A stretch of 64,000 bases of DNA, taken from Ruegeria marisrubri. Its GTDB lineage: Bacteria > Pseudomonadota > Alphaproteobacteria > Rhodobacterales > Rhodobacteraceae. The position numbers and the translations under genes are program-made. The notes beneath the pieces are model-generated. The model had not been told where the DNA came from. It ran no database searches and worked only from the letters and a program-made list of their open reading frames with translations. This document shows, piece after piece, positions 17,383 through 25,990 of the stretch (positions are counted from its first letter, which is position 1; the number at the start of each line of letters is the position of its first letter). The stretch is taken from the NCBI RefSeq assembly GCF_001507595.1, contig NZ_LQBQ01000001.1, positions 372,001-436,000 on the forward strand, read 5' to 3'.

Positions 17383-17619
17383 CTACTTGGGTTTCTGGCG
17401 CCGCCGCCAGCGCCGATACAGTTCGATGTCGATGGCGGCGACCGCGATGCCCAGCGGAATCATCCAGAAGCCGAGAATGGGCAGGAACCCGAGGGTTCCG
17501 CCCAATATCAGCAGCAGCCCCAGCACCAGCCGCAACCCCGGCGGCACGCGCGTCCGCACCCGGTTCAGAAAGCCTTTGAACCGGTCTCGGACGGTGCGCG
17601 ATTTCGGTGCCTCGGCCAT
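17383..17619 (-). CDS. Small membrane protein, two hydrophobic segments, basic ends
   Basis: A 78-residue protein with a basic N-terminus, a hydrophobic stretch from about residue 30 to 63 (GLRLVLGLLLILGG, then PILGFWMIPLGIAVAAIDI, with Gly/Pro between) that can form two helices, and a strongly basic tail (YRRWRRRQK). It resembles the PGPGW/YbaN-like class of small inner-membrane proteins of unknown function. It is nine bases downstream of the PepF gene on the same strand and probably the last cistron of that unit. Confidence 0.7.
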   Translation of the reverse strand: MAEAPKSRTVRDRFKGFLNRVRTRVPPGLRLVLGLLLILGGTLGFLPILGFWMIPLGIAVAAIDIELYRRWRRRQKPK

Positions 17620-17628
17620 GATGGGGTA

Positions 17629-19449
17629 TTACTGCTCCATCGCCTCGAGCTCGTCGATGAAGCCCGAGATCATCGACAGGCCCTTGTCCCAGAACTTCGG
17701 GTCGCTGGCGTCCAGTCCGAAGGGGGCCAGCAGCTCTTTGTGGTGCTTGGAGCCACCCGCCTTGAGCATCTTGAAATACTTGTCCTCGAACCCTTCGGCG
17801 CCGCTGGCGTAGACCGAGTAGAGCGCGTTCACCAGCCCGTCGCCGAAGGCATAGGCATAGACGTAGAAGGGCGAATGCACGAAGTGGGGGATATAGGCCC
17901 AGAAGGTCTCGTAGCCCTCCATGAACTCGAATGCGGGGCCAAGCGACTCGGCCTGCACGCTCATCCACAGGGCGTTGATGTCGTCGGGGGTCAGTTCGCC
18001 CTCGCGGCGTGCGGTGTGCAGCTTGCATTCAAAGTCGTAGAAGGCGATCTGGCGGACCACCGTGTTGATCATGTCCTCGACCTTGCCGGCCAGCAGCACC
18101 TTGCGCTGTTCGGGCGTTTCGGCCTGATCCAGCATCTTGCGGAAGGTCAGCATCTCGCCGAAGACGCTGGCGGTCTCGGCCAGCGTCAGCGGGGTCGATG
18201 ACAGCATCTCGCCCTGATCGGCGGCCAGAACCTGATGCACGCCGTGGCCGAGCTCGTGGGCCAGGGTCATCACGTCGCGCGGCTTGCCGAGATAGTTGAG
18301 CATGACATAGGGGTGTACCTCGGTCACCGTCGGGTGCGCAAAGGCGCCGGGGGCCTTGCCCGGTTTCACGGCGGCGTCGATCCAGCCTTTCGAGAAGAAG
18401 GGCGCGGCGACCTCGGCCATGCGCGGGTCAAAGGCTTCGTAGGCATCCATCACCGTCTTTTCGGCCTCGGCCCAGCTGACGATGCGGGTATCCTCCATCG
18501 GCAGCGGCGCGTTGCGGTCCCAGACCTGCATCTTGTCGAGACCCAGCCATTTCCGCTTGAGCTCGTAGTAACGGTGGCTGAGTTTCGGATAGGCGGCCAC
18601 GACCGCCTCGCGCAGGGCTTCGACGACCTCGGGTTCCACGTCGTTGGACAGATGGCGGCCGGTCTGCGGTGTCGGCATCTTGCGCCAGCGGTCGATGATT
18701 TCCTTTTCCTTGGCCTGCGTGTTGTGGACGCGGGCGAAGATCTTGATGTTGTCCTGGAATACGCGGGCCAGTTCTCGGGCGGCGGCCTCGCGCTTGGCGC
18801 GGTCCTTGTCGGTCAGCAGGTTGAGCGTGCCCTCGATGTTCAGCTCTTCGCCATCGACGGTAAAGCTGAGGCCGGCGATGGTTTCGTCGAAGAGCCGCTC
18901 CCAGGCATCGCCCACGACGCCCAGATCGTGCAGGAACCGCTCCAACTCGTCGGACAACTGGTAGGGCTTCATCGCCCGGATGCGGCGGAACACCGAGTCA
19001 TAGCGGGCCAGTTCGGCATTGGCGGCGAGATGCGCCTTGAGAACGTCATCCTCGATCCGGTTCAGTTCCAGCGTGAAGAACACCAAGGGCGTGGTGAAGA
19101 CGGTGATCTTTTCCTGCATGTCCGACAGGAACTTGGCGCGCTCGGCATCCGTGGTCAGCTGGTAATAGCGCAGCCCGGCAAAGGACATGATGCGCCCGGC
19201 GACGGTGTTGATCTTTTCGTTGCGCTTGACGCAGGTCAGCAGGCCGTCGGCATCCAGATCGGCCAGCTTGCCCTCGTAATCCGCCGCGAAGGCCGCGCAT
19301 TCCTTTTCCAGCCATTCCAGGTCGCGGGCCAGTTCGGGCGCGTCCTCGGACGTATAGAGATCGGTCAGATCCCACTCGGGCAGATCGCCCAGATCGCCGG
19401 GGCCGCTGCTTGCGTTGGCGTCACGAACGGGAAAGGGAAGACGGATCAT
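17629..19449 (-). CDS. pepF: Oligoendopeptidase F family (M3) metallopeptidase
   Basis: A 606-residue cytoplasmic zinc peptidase. The HELGHGVHQ zinc site is near residue 397 (LAHELGHGVHQVLA), and a downstream ETASVFGEM supplies the third ligand, as expected for family M3. An N-terminal helical region with SFAGLRYYQL and a C-terminal YAYAFGDGLVNALY complete the PepF-like layout. It trims short peptides, roughly 7-17 residues in characterised members. It lies in a minus-strand series: SCP2 protein, lysophospholipase-like hydrolase, this gene, small membrane protein. A 104-base gap before it may hold its own promoter. Confidence 0.93.
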   Translation of the reverse strand: MIRLPFPVRDANASSGPGDLGDLPEWDLTDLYTSEDAPELARDLEWLEKECAAFAADYEGKLADLDADGLLTCVKRNEKINTVAGRIMSFAGLRYYQLTTDAERAKFLSDMQEKITVFTTPLVFFTLELNRIEDDVLKAHLAANAELARYDSVFRRIRAMKPYQLSDELERFLHDLGVVGDAWERLFDETIAGLSFTVDGEELNIEGTLNLLTDKDRAKREAAARELARVFQDNIKIFARVHNTQAKEKEIIDRWRKMPTPQTGRHLSNDVEPEVVEALREAVVAAYPKLSHRYYELKRKWLGLDKMQVWDRNAPLPMEDTRIVSWAEAEKTVMDAYEAFDPRMAEVAAPFFSKGWIDAAVKPGKAPGAFAHPTVTEVHPYVMLNYLGKPRDVMTLAHELGHGVHQVLAADQGEMLSSTPLTLAETASVFGEMLTFRKMLDQAETPEQRKVLLAGKVEDMINTVVRQIAFYDFECKLHTARREGELTPDDINALWMSVQAESLGPAFEFMEGYETFWAYIPHFVHSPFYVYAYAFGDGLVNALYSVYASGAEGFEDKYFKMLKAGGSKHHKELLAPFGLDASDPKFWDKGLSMISGFIDELEAMEQ

Positions 19450-19553
19450 CGAACACCTCGTGAAATTGCGTTTGCCAACATCTATGCGCGCGCAGAGGCG
19501 ATCACAAGCTGCGACGCCCGTTTGCGCCGGTCATCCCTCGCTAAGCGGTGGTG

Positions 19554-20522
19554 TCAGGCGGACTTGAGTTGGCCGTTGGGATGGTTGGCCTGAAACAGGT
19601 CCGAGATCTGCAGGTAAACCTGACCTCTGACTTCCGGCCCTTCCATCAGGACTTCATGCTCGCCATCGGGGATTTCCACCAGTTGCCCCTTGGGCCAGTT
19701 GGCCATCCGCTTGCGGATCGCCTTGCGGTCGACGATCTGCTCGTGCCCGCCCATGAAGGTCAGGCAGGGCAGGTCGGGGGCAGGCTGGCTCATCAGCCAT
19801 TTGCATTCGTCCAGGGCCTCGCGCAGCCATATCGTGGACGGGGCGCCAAGCGCCAGTTCGGGATGGGCGGCCAGTTGATCCTTCATCATCCGGTACATGT
19901 CCGGATCGCGGGTCAGGACGTTGCCCTCGAACGGCTGGGTGGCGACATAGCTGTCCAGAGACGTCGTGGGCGGCGTCTTGTGCCCGAACCCGAATCGCGG
20001 GCCCCAATAGGCGGTGATCTGGCTGAGCGGTTTCATGACCGGCGAGAAAAATATCCCCCACATCGGTCCGGTGAAGGCGCAGGCGCTGAAACCACCCCGT
20101 TCGATGACCGCGCGCAGTCCGATGGCTCCGCCCATCGAGTGCCCGATGACATACCAGGGTTTCGGCAGGTCCAGTTCTTCGGCCAGTTGCATGACCGCTG
20201 CCACGTCCTTCTGATAGTCGGGAAATTTCTCGACATGGCCGACGCGCGGGTCGGGCAGCAGGCGATCGGCCAGCCCCTGACCTCGCCAATCCACGGCCAG
20301 AAAGGCAAAACCGCGCCCGACGAACTCGCGCGCGGCATCGCCGTATTTCTCGACATATTCGGTGCGGCCGGGGAACATCATCACCGTGCCGCCCGTCGCA
20401 TCCTCGGGGCGCCAATGGCCAACACGGATGCGGATCCCGTCCGCGGTCTGCACCCAATGGGCCTGACCACCGGCGGGGCCGCCGGCCACGTCTTCGAAGA
20501 ATGGGGCCGGCGTCAGCGTCAT
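19554..20522 (-). CDS. Alpha/beta hydrolase, lysophospholipase (PldB)-like
   Basis: A 322-residue serine hydrolase. The nucleophile elbow is GHSMGG (in WYVIGHSMGGAIGLR). The oxyanion region MMFPGRTEYVEKY and the VDWRGQGLADR strand match monoglyceride lipase/lysophospholipase L2 proteins. FMGGHEQIVD and a late DGEHE hold the Asp and His of the triad. No signal peptide is visible. Its ATG overlaps the stop of the SCP2 gene (ATGA), so the two are translated together. That pairing suggests work on lipid or acyl substrates, which is inference. Confidence 0.88.
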   Translation of the reverse strand: MTLTPAPFFEDVAGGPAGGQAHWVQTADGIRIRVGHWRPEDATGGTVMMFPGRTEYVEKYGDAAREFVGRGFAFLAVDWRGQGLADRLLPDPRVGHVEKFPDYQKDVAAVMQLAEELDLPKPWYVIGHSMGGAIGLRAVIERGGFSACAFTGPMWGIFFSPVMKPLSQITAYWGPRFGFGHKTPPTTSLDSYVATQPFEGNVLTRDPDMYRMMKDQLAAHPELALGAPSTIWLREALDECKWLMSQPAPDLPCLTFMGGHEQIVDRKAIRKRMANWPKGQLVEIPDGEHEVLMEGPEVRGQVYLQISDLFQANHPNGQLKSA

Positions 20523-20812
20523 CAGGCCAGCACCGATGCCAGTTTCATGGCGATGCCCATGTCACCGTCGATGGTCAGCTTGCCGGACATGAACGCGCCC
20601 GTGGGGTTCAGGTCGCCGCTGAGGATCTGTTCGAACGTGTCGGCATCGGCGCTCAGGGTCACGTCGGCGTCATCATCGCTCACGCGCGCGCCGTCGGCGT
20701 CCAGAACGATGGCGCCCAGATCGGCGATGGCGAACTTGGCCGAGGCGTCGAATGCTCCACCGGCCAGCTTTTCGTTCAGAGCGGCCGCGGCCTTTTCAAG
20801 AATGTCACTCAT
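20522..20812 (-). CDS. SCP2 sterol-binding-domain protein
   Basis: A 96-residue single-domain protein. The second half, VTLSADADTFEQILSGDLNPTGAFMSGKLTIDGDMGIAMKL in outline, is the SCP2 signature (FxxxLxGxLNPxxAFMxGKLKIxGDMxxAMKL). SCP2 domains bind lipids, acyl-CoAs or sterol-like molecules in a hydrophobic tunnel. I set the start at the ATG at 20812, which gives the family's usual length. It overlaps the following hydrolase start. Physiological ligand is unknown. Confidence 0.9.
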   Translation of the reverse strand: MSDILEKAAAALNEKLAGGAFDASAKFAIADLGAIVLDADGARVSDDDADVTLSADADTFEQILSGDLNPTGAFMSGKLTIDGDMGIAMKLASVLA

Positions 20813-20881
20813 GGTATTCCTCGTGTTGTTAGGGCGCCGCGATTGGACATCTTTCGGCACCACGCTACAGTGACCCTTGTT

Positions 20882-21451
20882 ATGAGCATTGCATACCCCG
20901 ATCTCAAAGGTATCGTCGCGGCAATCGCGATGATAGTCACGTTTTCCGGAAGCGGCATCGCCCAAGAGGCGGATTCCCAGGATGAGGCGGCTTTGCTTGA
21001 GCAACTGGCGCAGGCCGATCCCGCACAGGCCCTGCGGATCGACCGGCAACTCAAGGCGCTTTGGGGGAAATCCGGCTCTGCCTCGGCGGACCTGCTGCTG
21101 GAGCGCGCGAGAAAGGCCATGGACAGCGGCGATATCGAGGCGGCGCTCGACCACCTCACGGCGCTGACGGACCATGCGCCTGATTTCGCCGAGGGCTGGC
21201 ACGCGCGGGCATCGGTGTTTTTCGCGATCGAGCGTTATGGCATGGCGCTGGCCGATCTCGAACGCACCCTGGCGCTGAACCCGAACCACTATGATGCGAT
21301 TTTCGGTCTGGGCGCGGTTTTCGAGGCGATGGAGAGGCCTGAACAGGCTTACGAGGCCTATTCCCGCGCGCTGGCTATACATCCCCACCACGAGGAAGTA
21401 ACCAATGCCGTGAATCGGCTGAAGCCCCAGATCGAGGGCAAGGCACTCTAG
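20882..21451 (+). CDS. TPR-repeat protein with N-terminal signal
   Basis: A 189-residue protein with a hydrophobic export segment (about residues 9-28, IVAAIAMIVTFSGSGIAQEA) and a cleavage-like AQEA. Helical TPR units follow from about residue 70: ADLLLERARKAMDSGDIEAALDHL, AEGWHARASVFFAIERYGMAL, YDAIFGLGAVFEAMERPEQAY in outline. It is probably a periplasmic scaffold protein. I placed the start at 20882, since the longer frame runs antisense over the SCP2 gene. It is divergent from SCP2 and 29 bases upstream of the helicase gene. Confidence 0.8.
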   Translation: MSIAYPDLKGIVAAIAMIVTFSGSGIAQEADSQDEAALLEQLAQADPAQALRIDRQLKALWGKSGSASADLLLERARKAMDSGDIEAALDHLTALTDHAPDFAEGWHARASVFFAIERYGMALADLERTLALNPNHYDAIFGLGAVFEAMERPEQAYEAYSRALAIHPHHEEVTNAVNRLKPQIEGKAL

Positions 21452-21480
21452 GACCCCGAAAGGCGGGGCAGGGGGCAAAG

Positions 21481-24297
21481 GTGAGCGGGTCATCCCGAAT
21501 CGTGGCCGTTCTCGGCCCAACCAACACAGGCAAAACCCATTACGCCGTCGAACGGATGCTGGGGCACCGGACCGGCGTCATCGGCCTGCCGCTGCGTCTG
21601 CTGGCGCGCGAGATCTATGACAAGATCGTCGCCATCCGCGGCCCCTCGGTCGTGGCGCTGGTGACGGGCGAAGAGCGAATCGTTCCGCCCCGCGCCCAGT
21701 ATTGGGTCTGCACGGTCGAGGCGATGCCCGAGGGCATGGGCGCCGATTTCGTGGCGGTGGACGAGATCCAGCTTTGCGCCGACCCCGAGCGCGGCCATGT
21801 CTTCACCGACCGCCTGCTGCGGATGCGCGGCACGCACGAGACGCTGTTTCTGGGCGCCGACACGATGCGCGGCCCGATCGCGGCCCTTGTCCCCGAGGCG
21901 CAGTTCCTGCGCCGCGAGCGGATGTCGCAACTGGTCTATTCCGGCTCGAAAAAGATCAGCCGGATGCCCCCGCGCAGCGCCATCGTCGGGTTTTCTGTTG
22001 AAAACGTCTATGCCATCGCCGAACTGCTCCGCCGCCAGAAAGGTGGGGCCGCCGTGGTGATGGGGGCGCTGTCCCCGCGCACGCGCAACGCGCAGGTCGC
22101 GCTCTATCAGAATGGCGAGGTCGACTACCTCGTCGCCACCGACGCCATCGGCATGGGGCTGAACCTGGACGTGAACCACGTGGCCTTTTCCTCGCTGACC
22201 AAGTTCGACGGCCGGCGGATGCGACCTCTGGCGCCCAACGAACTGGCACAGATCGCTGGCCGCGCCGGCAGGGGCATGTCCGACGGCACCTTCGGCGTCA
22301 CCGGCGAGGCTCCGCCCTTGGACGAAGGCGTCGCGCAGGCCATCATGGACAGCCGCTTCACCCCGCTGAAAAAGCTCAACTGGCGCAACGCCGCGCTGCG
22401 GTTCGGATCTGTCGATGCGCTGATCGACTCGCTCGAGGTCGGCCCCGACGGCGAACATCTGGTCAAGGCGCGCCCCGCCGATGACCTGAACGCGCTGAAA
22501 TCGCTGGCGCAGGTGGCCGGCGTGGCGGCGCGCGCAAGCGATGGCGCCTCGGTGCGGCTGTTGTGGGATGTCTGCCGCATCCCCGACTTCCGCGGCATCA
22601 GCCATGCGGAACATGCCGGGCTGCTCGAAGTGATCTACGAGCATCTGCACGAGCGCGGCGCGATCCCCGAGGACTTCATGGCGCGGCAAATCCGCCGAAT
22701 CGACCGCGTGGACGGGGATATTGATGCGCTTTCCAAACGCTTGGCCTATATTCGCACGTGGACATATGTCGCGCAGCGGAATGGCTGGGTTCGCGACGAA
22801 TCCCATTGGCGGGCCGAAACCCGCGCTGTAGAAGACAGGGTGTCGGACGCTTTGCACGAGCGCCTGACGCAACGATTTGTGGACCGGCGCACCTCTGTGC
22901 TGTTGCGCCGGCTCAAACAGAAGGAGGCCCTTTTGGCCGAAGTGAACGACAAGGGTGAAGTGACCGTCGAAGGCGAATTCGTCGGTCGTCTGGAAGGGTT
23001 CCGGTTCATCCCGGACAAGAGCGCGCAGGGGGCCGAGGCGAAGGCGCTGAAATCGGCGTCTCTGCAGGCGCTGGCGCCGCAATTCCATCTGCGGGCCGAC
23101 CGGTTCTACAACGCGCCCGATACCGAGATTGATTTTACCGAACAGGGCGGCTTGATGTGGGGCGAACACGCCGTCGGCAAGCTGGTTGCCGGGGCCGAGC
23201 CGCTCAAGCCACAGGTCGAGGTTTTCGTGGACGAGGCCGCTGGCCCGGACGTGCAGCAGAAGGTCCAGCGCCGCCTGCAGCATTTCATCGACCGCAAGAT
23301 CGCCGCGCTGTTCGAACCGCTGCTGAACCTGTCGCGGGACGAGAGCCTGACCGGGTTGGCGCGCGGGTTCGCCTTCCGTCTCGTCGAGGCGATGGGCATT
23401 CTTCCCCGCGCCGAAGTGGCGCAGGAAGTGAAGGATCTGGATCAGGACGCCCGCGGCGCCCTGCGCAAGCACGGTGTCCGTTTCGGCCAGTTCACCATTT
23501 TCATGCCGCTGCTGCTGAAACCCGCGCCGACGCGCCTGCGTCTGGTGCTGTGGGCCTTGGCGCAGGGCTTGCAGGATTTCCCCGAGGCACCGCCTCCGGG
23601 TCTGGTGACCGTCCCGGTCGCCAATGACGCGCCCAAGGGCTATGACACGATGTGCGGCTACCGCAACGCCGGTGAACGTGCCATTCGCATCGACATGCTG
23701 GAACGTCTGGCTGACATGCTGCGCTCCGAGGACAGCCGCGGCGGGTTCGAGGCCAAGGCCGACATGCTGTCGATCACCGGCATGACGCTCGAGCAGTTCG
23801 CCGACCTGATGCAGGGGCTGGGCTACAACGCCGAGCGCGGCGAGCGCGTCAAGGTCAAGCAGGCCCCGGCGGCAACTGCCGCAGAGGCAGAAAAAGCCGC
23901 TACGGGCGAGGCAGAAGCAGCCGACCAACCCGCTGCCGAAACCGCCGCAGAGCCGGAAGCAACGCCCGAGGAGGCCGCCGAAGTCGCAAGCGAGGCAACC
24001 ACCGAAGAGCCGGCCGCCGATGCGACCGCCGACGAAGCGGCATCCGACGAGCCCGAGATCGAGGTTTTCTATACTTTCACCTGGGGGCGCAACCGTCAGG
24101 CCAAGCGCGGCCCGCGCGGTGAACAGCGTCAGGGTCAGGGCAAGGGCAAGCCGCGCGGCAAGCCTCAGGGCAAGAAGCCCGGCAAGCCCAAGCCGCAAGG
24201 GGCCAAGACCTTCTCTGCCCGTCCGCCCAAGAAGGAAAAGGCCATCGACCCGGACAACCCCTTTGCCGCGCTGATGGCGTTGAAAGAGGGCAACTGA
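21481..24297 (+). CDS. SUV3-like DExH RNA helicase with charged C-terminal tail
   Basis: A 938-residue superfamily-2 helicase like the mitochondrial SUV3 protein. Motif I GPTNTGKT (12-19), motif II DEIQ (94-97) and motif VI QIAGRAGRG (near 259) are intact; DEIQ in place of DEAD/DEAH is typical of SUV3. After the SUV3 C-terminal region the protein changes to an Ala/Glu-rich acidic stretch (about 800-850). A Lys/Gly/Gln-rich basic tail follows (about 880-920), suited to RNA contact. Start is GTG at 21481. The S4-domain gene follows six bases later, so the pair is probably co-transcribed. A role in RNA turnover or ribosome-related remodelling is inferred; partner nucleases are not in the window. 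Confidence 0.9.
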   Translation: MSGSSRIVAVLGPTNTGKTHYAVERMLGHRTGVIGLPLRLLAREIYDKIVAIRGPSVVALVTGEERIVPPRAQYWVCTVEAMPEGMGADFVAVDEIQLCADPERGHVFTDRLLRMRGTHETLFLGADTMRGPIAALVPEAQFLRRERMSQLVYSGSKKISRMPPRSAIVGFSVENVYAIAELLRRQKGGAAVVMGALSPRTRNAQVALYQNGEVDYLVATDAIGMGLNLDVNHVAFSSLTKFDGRRMRPLAPNELAQIAGRAGRGMSDGTFGVTGEAPPLDEGVAQAIMDSRFTPLKKLNWRNAALRFGSVDALIDSLEVGPDGEHLVKARPADDLNALKSLAQVAGVAARASDGASVRLLWDVCRIPDFRGISHAEHAGLLEVIYEHLHERGAIPEDFMARQIRRIDRVDGDIDALSKRLAYIRTWTYVAQRNGWVRDESHWRAETRAVEDRVSDALHERLTQRFVDRRTSVLLRRLKQKEALLAEVNDKGEVTVEGEFVGRLEGFRFIPDKSAQGAEAKALKSASLQALAPQFHLRADRFYNAPDTEIDFTEQGGLMWGEHAVGKLVAGAEPLKPQVEVFVDEAAGPDVQQKVQRRLQHFIDRKIAALFEPLLNLSRDESLTGLARGFAFRLVEAMGILPRAEVAQEVKDLDQDARGALRKHGVRFGQFTIFMPLLLKPAPTRLRLVLWALAQGLQDFPEAPPPGLVTVPVANDAPKGYDTMCGYRNAGERAIRIDMLERLADMLRSEDSRGGFEAKADMLSITGMTLEQFADLMQGLGYNAERGERVKVKQAPAATAAEAEKAATGEAEAADQPAAETAAEPEATPEEAAEVASEATTEEPAADATADEAASDEPEIEVFYTFTWGRNRQAKRGPRGEQRQGQGKGKPRGKPQGKKPGKPKPQGAKTFSARPPKKEKAIDPDNPFAALMALKEGN

Positions 24298-24303
24298 CCG
24301 GCC

Positions 24304-24675
24304 ATGGCCGAGGCTCAGGCCAAGCTGCGGATCGACAAATGGCTGTGGCAGGCGCGGTTCTTCAAGACCCGCAGCCTGGCCGCCAAGCAGGTCGGCGGCG
24401 GCCATGTGCGCGTGAACGGAAACCGGGTCCTCAAACCTGCTTTTGCGGTGGGGCCCGGTGACGTTCTGACCTTTGCGCAGGGCCGGGTCGTCAGGGTGGT
24501 TCGGATCGTGGCGCTGGGCGTTCGGCGAGGTCCGGCGACCGAGGCGCAAACGCTGTATGCCGACCTGACCGAAAAGCGGGAGGAAACTCCGCCAAACCCC
24601 AAATTCGAGGGAAAAGGTCGGCCAACCAAGCGCCAACGGCGCACCCTTGATCTTTCTCGCAGAAATGGGGGGTGA
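24304..24675 (+). CDS. RNA-binding S4-domain protein (Hsp15/HslR-like)
   Basis: A 123-residue protein whose N-terminal S4 domain (LRIDKWLWQARFFKTRSLAAKQV, then GHVRVNGNRVLKPA) is that of Hsp15, which binds stalled 50S subunits carrying nascent chains. A basic C-terminal tail (PTKRQRRTLDLSRRNGG in part) is also typical. It lies immediately downstream of the SUV3-like helicase in one unit and upstream of fdxA. Ribosome rescue after heat stress is the known role of the family. Confidence 0.9.
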   Translation: MAEAQAKLRIDKWLWQARFFKTRSLAAKQVGGGHVRVNGNRVLKPAFAVGPGDVLTFAQGRVVRVVRIVALGVRRGPATEAQTLYADLTEKREETPPNPKFEGKGRPTKRQRRTLDLSRRNGG

Positions 24676-24741
24676 TCCTCCCTTGAAGAAGAGGCAAGTC
24701 TGATTTAGCTAGTCGCCCAAACCGCAAACGGGAAAACGATC

Positions 24742-25080
24742 ATGACCTACGTTGTCACCGAGAACTGCATCGCCTGCAAATACACCGATTGTGTCGAAGT
24801 ATGCCCGGTGGATTGTTTCTATGAGGGCGAGAACACGCTGGTCATCCATCCCGACGAATGCATCGATTGCGGCGTCTGCGAGCCGGAATGCCCGGCAGAC
24901 GCGATTCGCCCGGATACCGAGCCGGGGATGGAGCAGTGGGTCGAGTTCAACCGCAAGTATGCGGAGATCTGGCCGGTGATCGTCTCCAAGAAGGATCCTC
25001 TGCCCGGCGCCGAAGAGCGTGACGGCGAAGAGGGCAAGATGGAGAAGTATTTCTCCGAGGCGCCCGGCGAAGGTGGCTGA
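24742..25080 (+). CDS. fdxA: Seven-iron ferredoxin FdxA
   Basis: A 112-residue ferredoxin. The N-terminal [21 protein letters not shown] provides the [3Fe-4S] site with one Cys for the other cluster; [16 protein letters not shown] provides the [4Fe-4S] cluster. The C-terminal part ([16 protein letters not shown]) is the helix found in Azotobacter-type 7Fe ferredoxins. It is a small cytoplasmic electron carrier. An imperfect stem (TTGGG/CCCAA inside AAGAACGC/GCGTTTCTT) after the stop at 25111-25153 may end transcription before carD. Confidence 0.95.
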   Translation: MTYVVTENCIACKYTDCVEVCPVDCFYEGENTLVIHPDECIDCGVCEPECPADAIRPDTEPGMEQWVEFNRKYAEIWPVIVSKKDPLPGAEERDGEEGKMEKYFSEAPGEGG

Positions 25081-25194
25081 GCGATTCGGTCGCTGTTGAG
25101 CTAGCGGTCAAGAACGCTTTGGGCCAGAGTCCCAAGAGAATAGGGCGTTTCTTGCTCATTTACGCTGGGTCAACTTTCGGGCGGCCGTTTTTTG

Positions 25195-25203
25195 TGGTAT
25201 TAT
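25195..25203 (+). promoter_or_regulatory. Extended -10 promoter element upstream of carD
   Basis: TGG-TATTAT matches an extended -10 (TGN-TATAAT). No good -35 is present at the usual distance. A start near 25210 would give a leader of about 150 bases before carD, or a short RNA ending at the hairpin at 25281-25321. Confidence 0.4.
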
Positions 25204-25209
25204 CCAATC

Positions 25210-25321
25210 TATATGATGACAGAGATCGGGATGTGCTCCGTGAGTATGCTCACCGTGGGGCTGTAAGCTAGTGATAAATTGACCGCTTGACGGGGCCCGC
25301 TCGCCCCGTTGCGGTCGTTTT
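25210..25321 (+). ncRNA. Candidate small RNA or attenuated leader of carD
   Basis: About 110 bases between an extended -10 element and a terminator-like hairpin, with no reading frame of note. An inner stem GTGAG-TATG-CTCAC (25240-25253) is followed by the long hairpin and GTTTT. It could be a free-standing sRNA or a carD leader controlled by premature termination. I do not recognise an Rfam family. Confidence 0.3.
25281..25321 (+). terminator. Strong terminator-like hairpin in front of carD
   Basis: Outer stem GACCGC / GCGGTC and inner stem ACGGGGC / GCCCCGT with a six-base loop, then GTTTT. It ends 40 bases before the carD ATG, an unusual place for a plain terminator of fdxA, whose stop is 200 bases upstream. 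Confidence 0.65.
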
Positions 25322-25360
25322 GGTGCCCGCATTCCGGTTCAAAGTGAAGGAAAGACCTGT

Positions 25361-25870
25361 ATGACCAAGTCGAAAAAGCTTGAGTTCCGCCCGAATGACT
25401 ACGTGGTTTACCCGGCGCATGGCGTGGGGCAGATCATCTCGATCGAAGAACAGGACGTCGCGGGATTCAAGCTCGAGCTGTTCGTGATTTCCTTTGAAAA
25501 GGACAAGATGACCCTGCGGGTCCCGACCAACAAGATCAACGAATCCGGCCTGCGCTCGCTCAGCTCGCCGGACGTGATCGAACAGGCCATGAAGACGCTG
25601 AAGGGCAAGGCCAAGGTCAAGCGCGCCATGTGGTCGCGCCGTGCGCAGGAATACGAACAAAAGATCAACTCGGGTGATCTGATCTCGATCGCCGAGGTTG
25701 TTCGCGACCTGCACCGCACCGACGACCAGCGGGAACAGAGCTATTCGGAACGTCAGCTGTACGAAGCTGCGCTCGAGCGTCTGACCCGCGAAGTTGCCGC
25801 CGTTTCGGGCGGCGACGAGATCTCGGCCGCCAAGCAGGTGGATGAGGTTCTGACCTCGCGCGCAGCCTGA
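25361..25870 (+). CDS. carD: CarD-family transcriptional regulator
   Basis: A 169-residue protein. The N-terminal Tudor-like RNA-polymerase-interaction domain starts FRPNDYVVYPAHGVGQIISIEE and continues FVISFEKDKMTLRVPTNK in outline. The C-terminal helical half (RRAQEYEQKINSGDLISIAEVVRDLHR) is the DNA-contact domain. CarD binds the RNAP beta subunit and stabilises open complexes, notably at rRNA and other housekeeping promoters in alphaproteobacteria. GAAGGAAAG precedes the ATG. The unusual hairpin leader suggests extra control of expression. Confidence 0.95.
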   Translation: MTKSKKLEFRPNDYVVYPAHGVGQIISIEEQDVAGFKLELFVISFEKDKMTLRVPTNKINESGLRSLSSPDVIEQAMKTLKGKAKVKRAMWSRRAQEYEQKINSGDLISIAEVVRDLHRTDDQREQSYSERQLYEAALERLTREVAAVSGGDEISAAKQVDEVLTSRAA

Positions 25871-25891
25871 TCGAAGGTAGATCCGGACTGA

Positions 25892-25919
25892 GGCCGCTCC
25901 GCACCGGGGCGGCCTTTTT
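25892..25919 (+). terminator. Rho-independent terminator of carD
   Basis: Nine-base-pair stem GGCCGCTCC / GGGGCGGCC (one G-U pair) with a five-base loop, followed by TTTTT; 22 bases after the carD stop. Confidence 0.88.
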
Positions 25920-25990
25920 CGTTGCGCTAGCTGTTGCCTTCAAGCCCCCAACCGCGCTTAACTTTTCCGAAAGGGGCGTGGAGGCCGCGC

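Noticed and set aside
21490..24636. A 1048-codon open frame on the minus strand
   Set aside because: It lies wholly antisense to the SUV3-like helicase and S4 genes, whose motifs are intact. The translation is His/Gln/Arg-rich, as expected for the complement of high-GC coding DNA.
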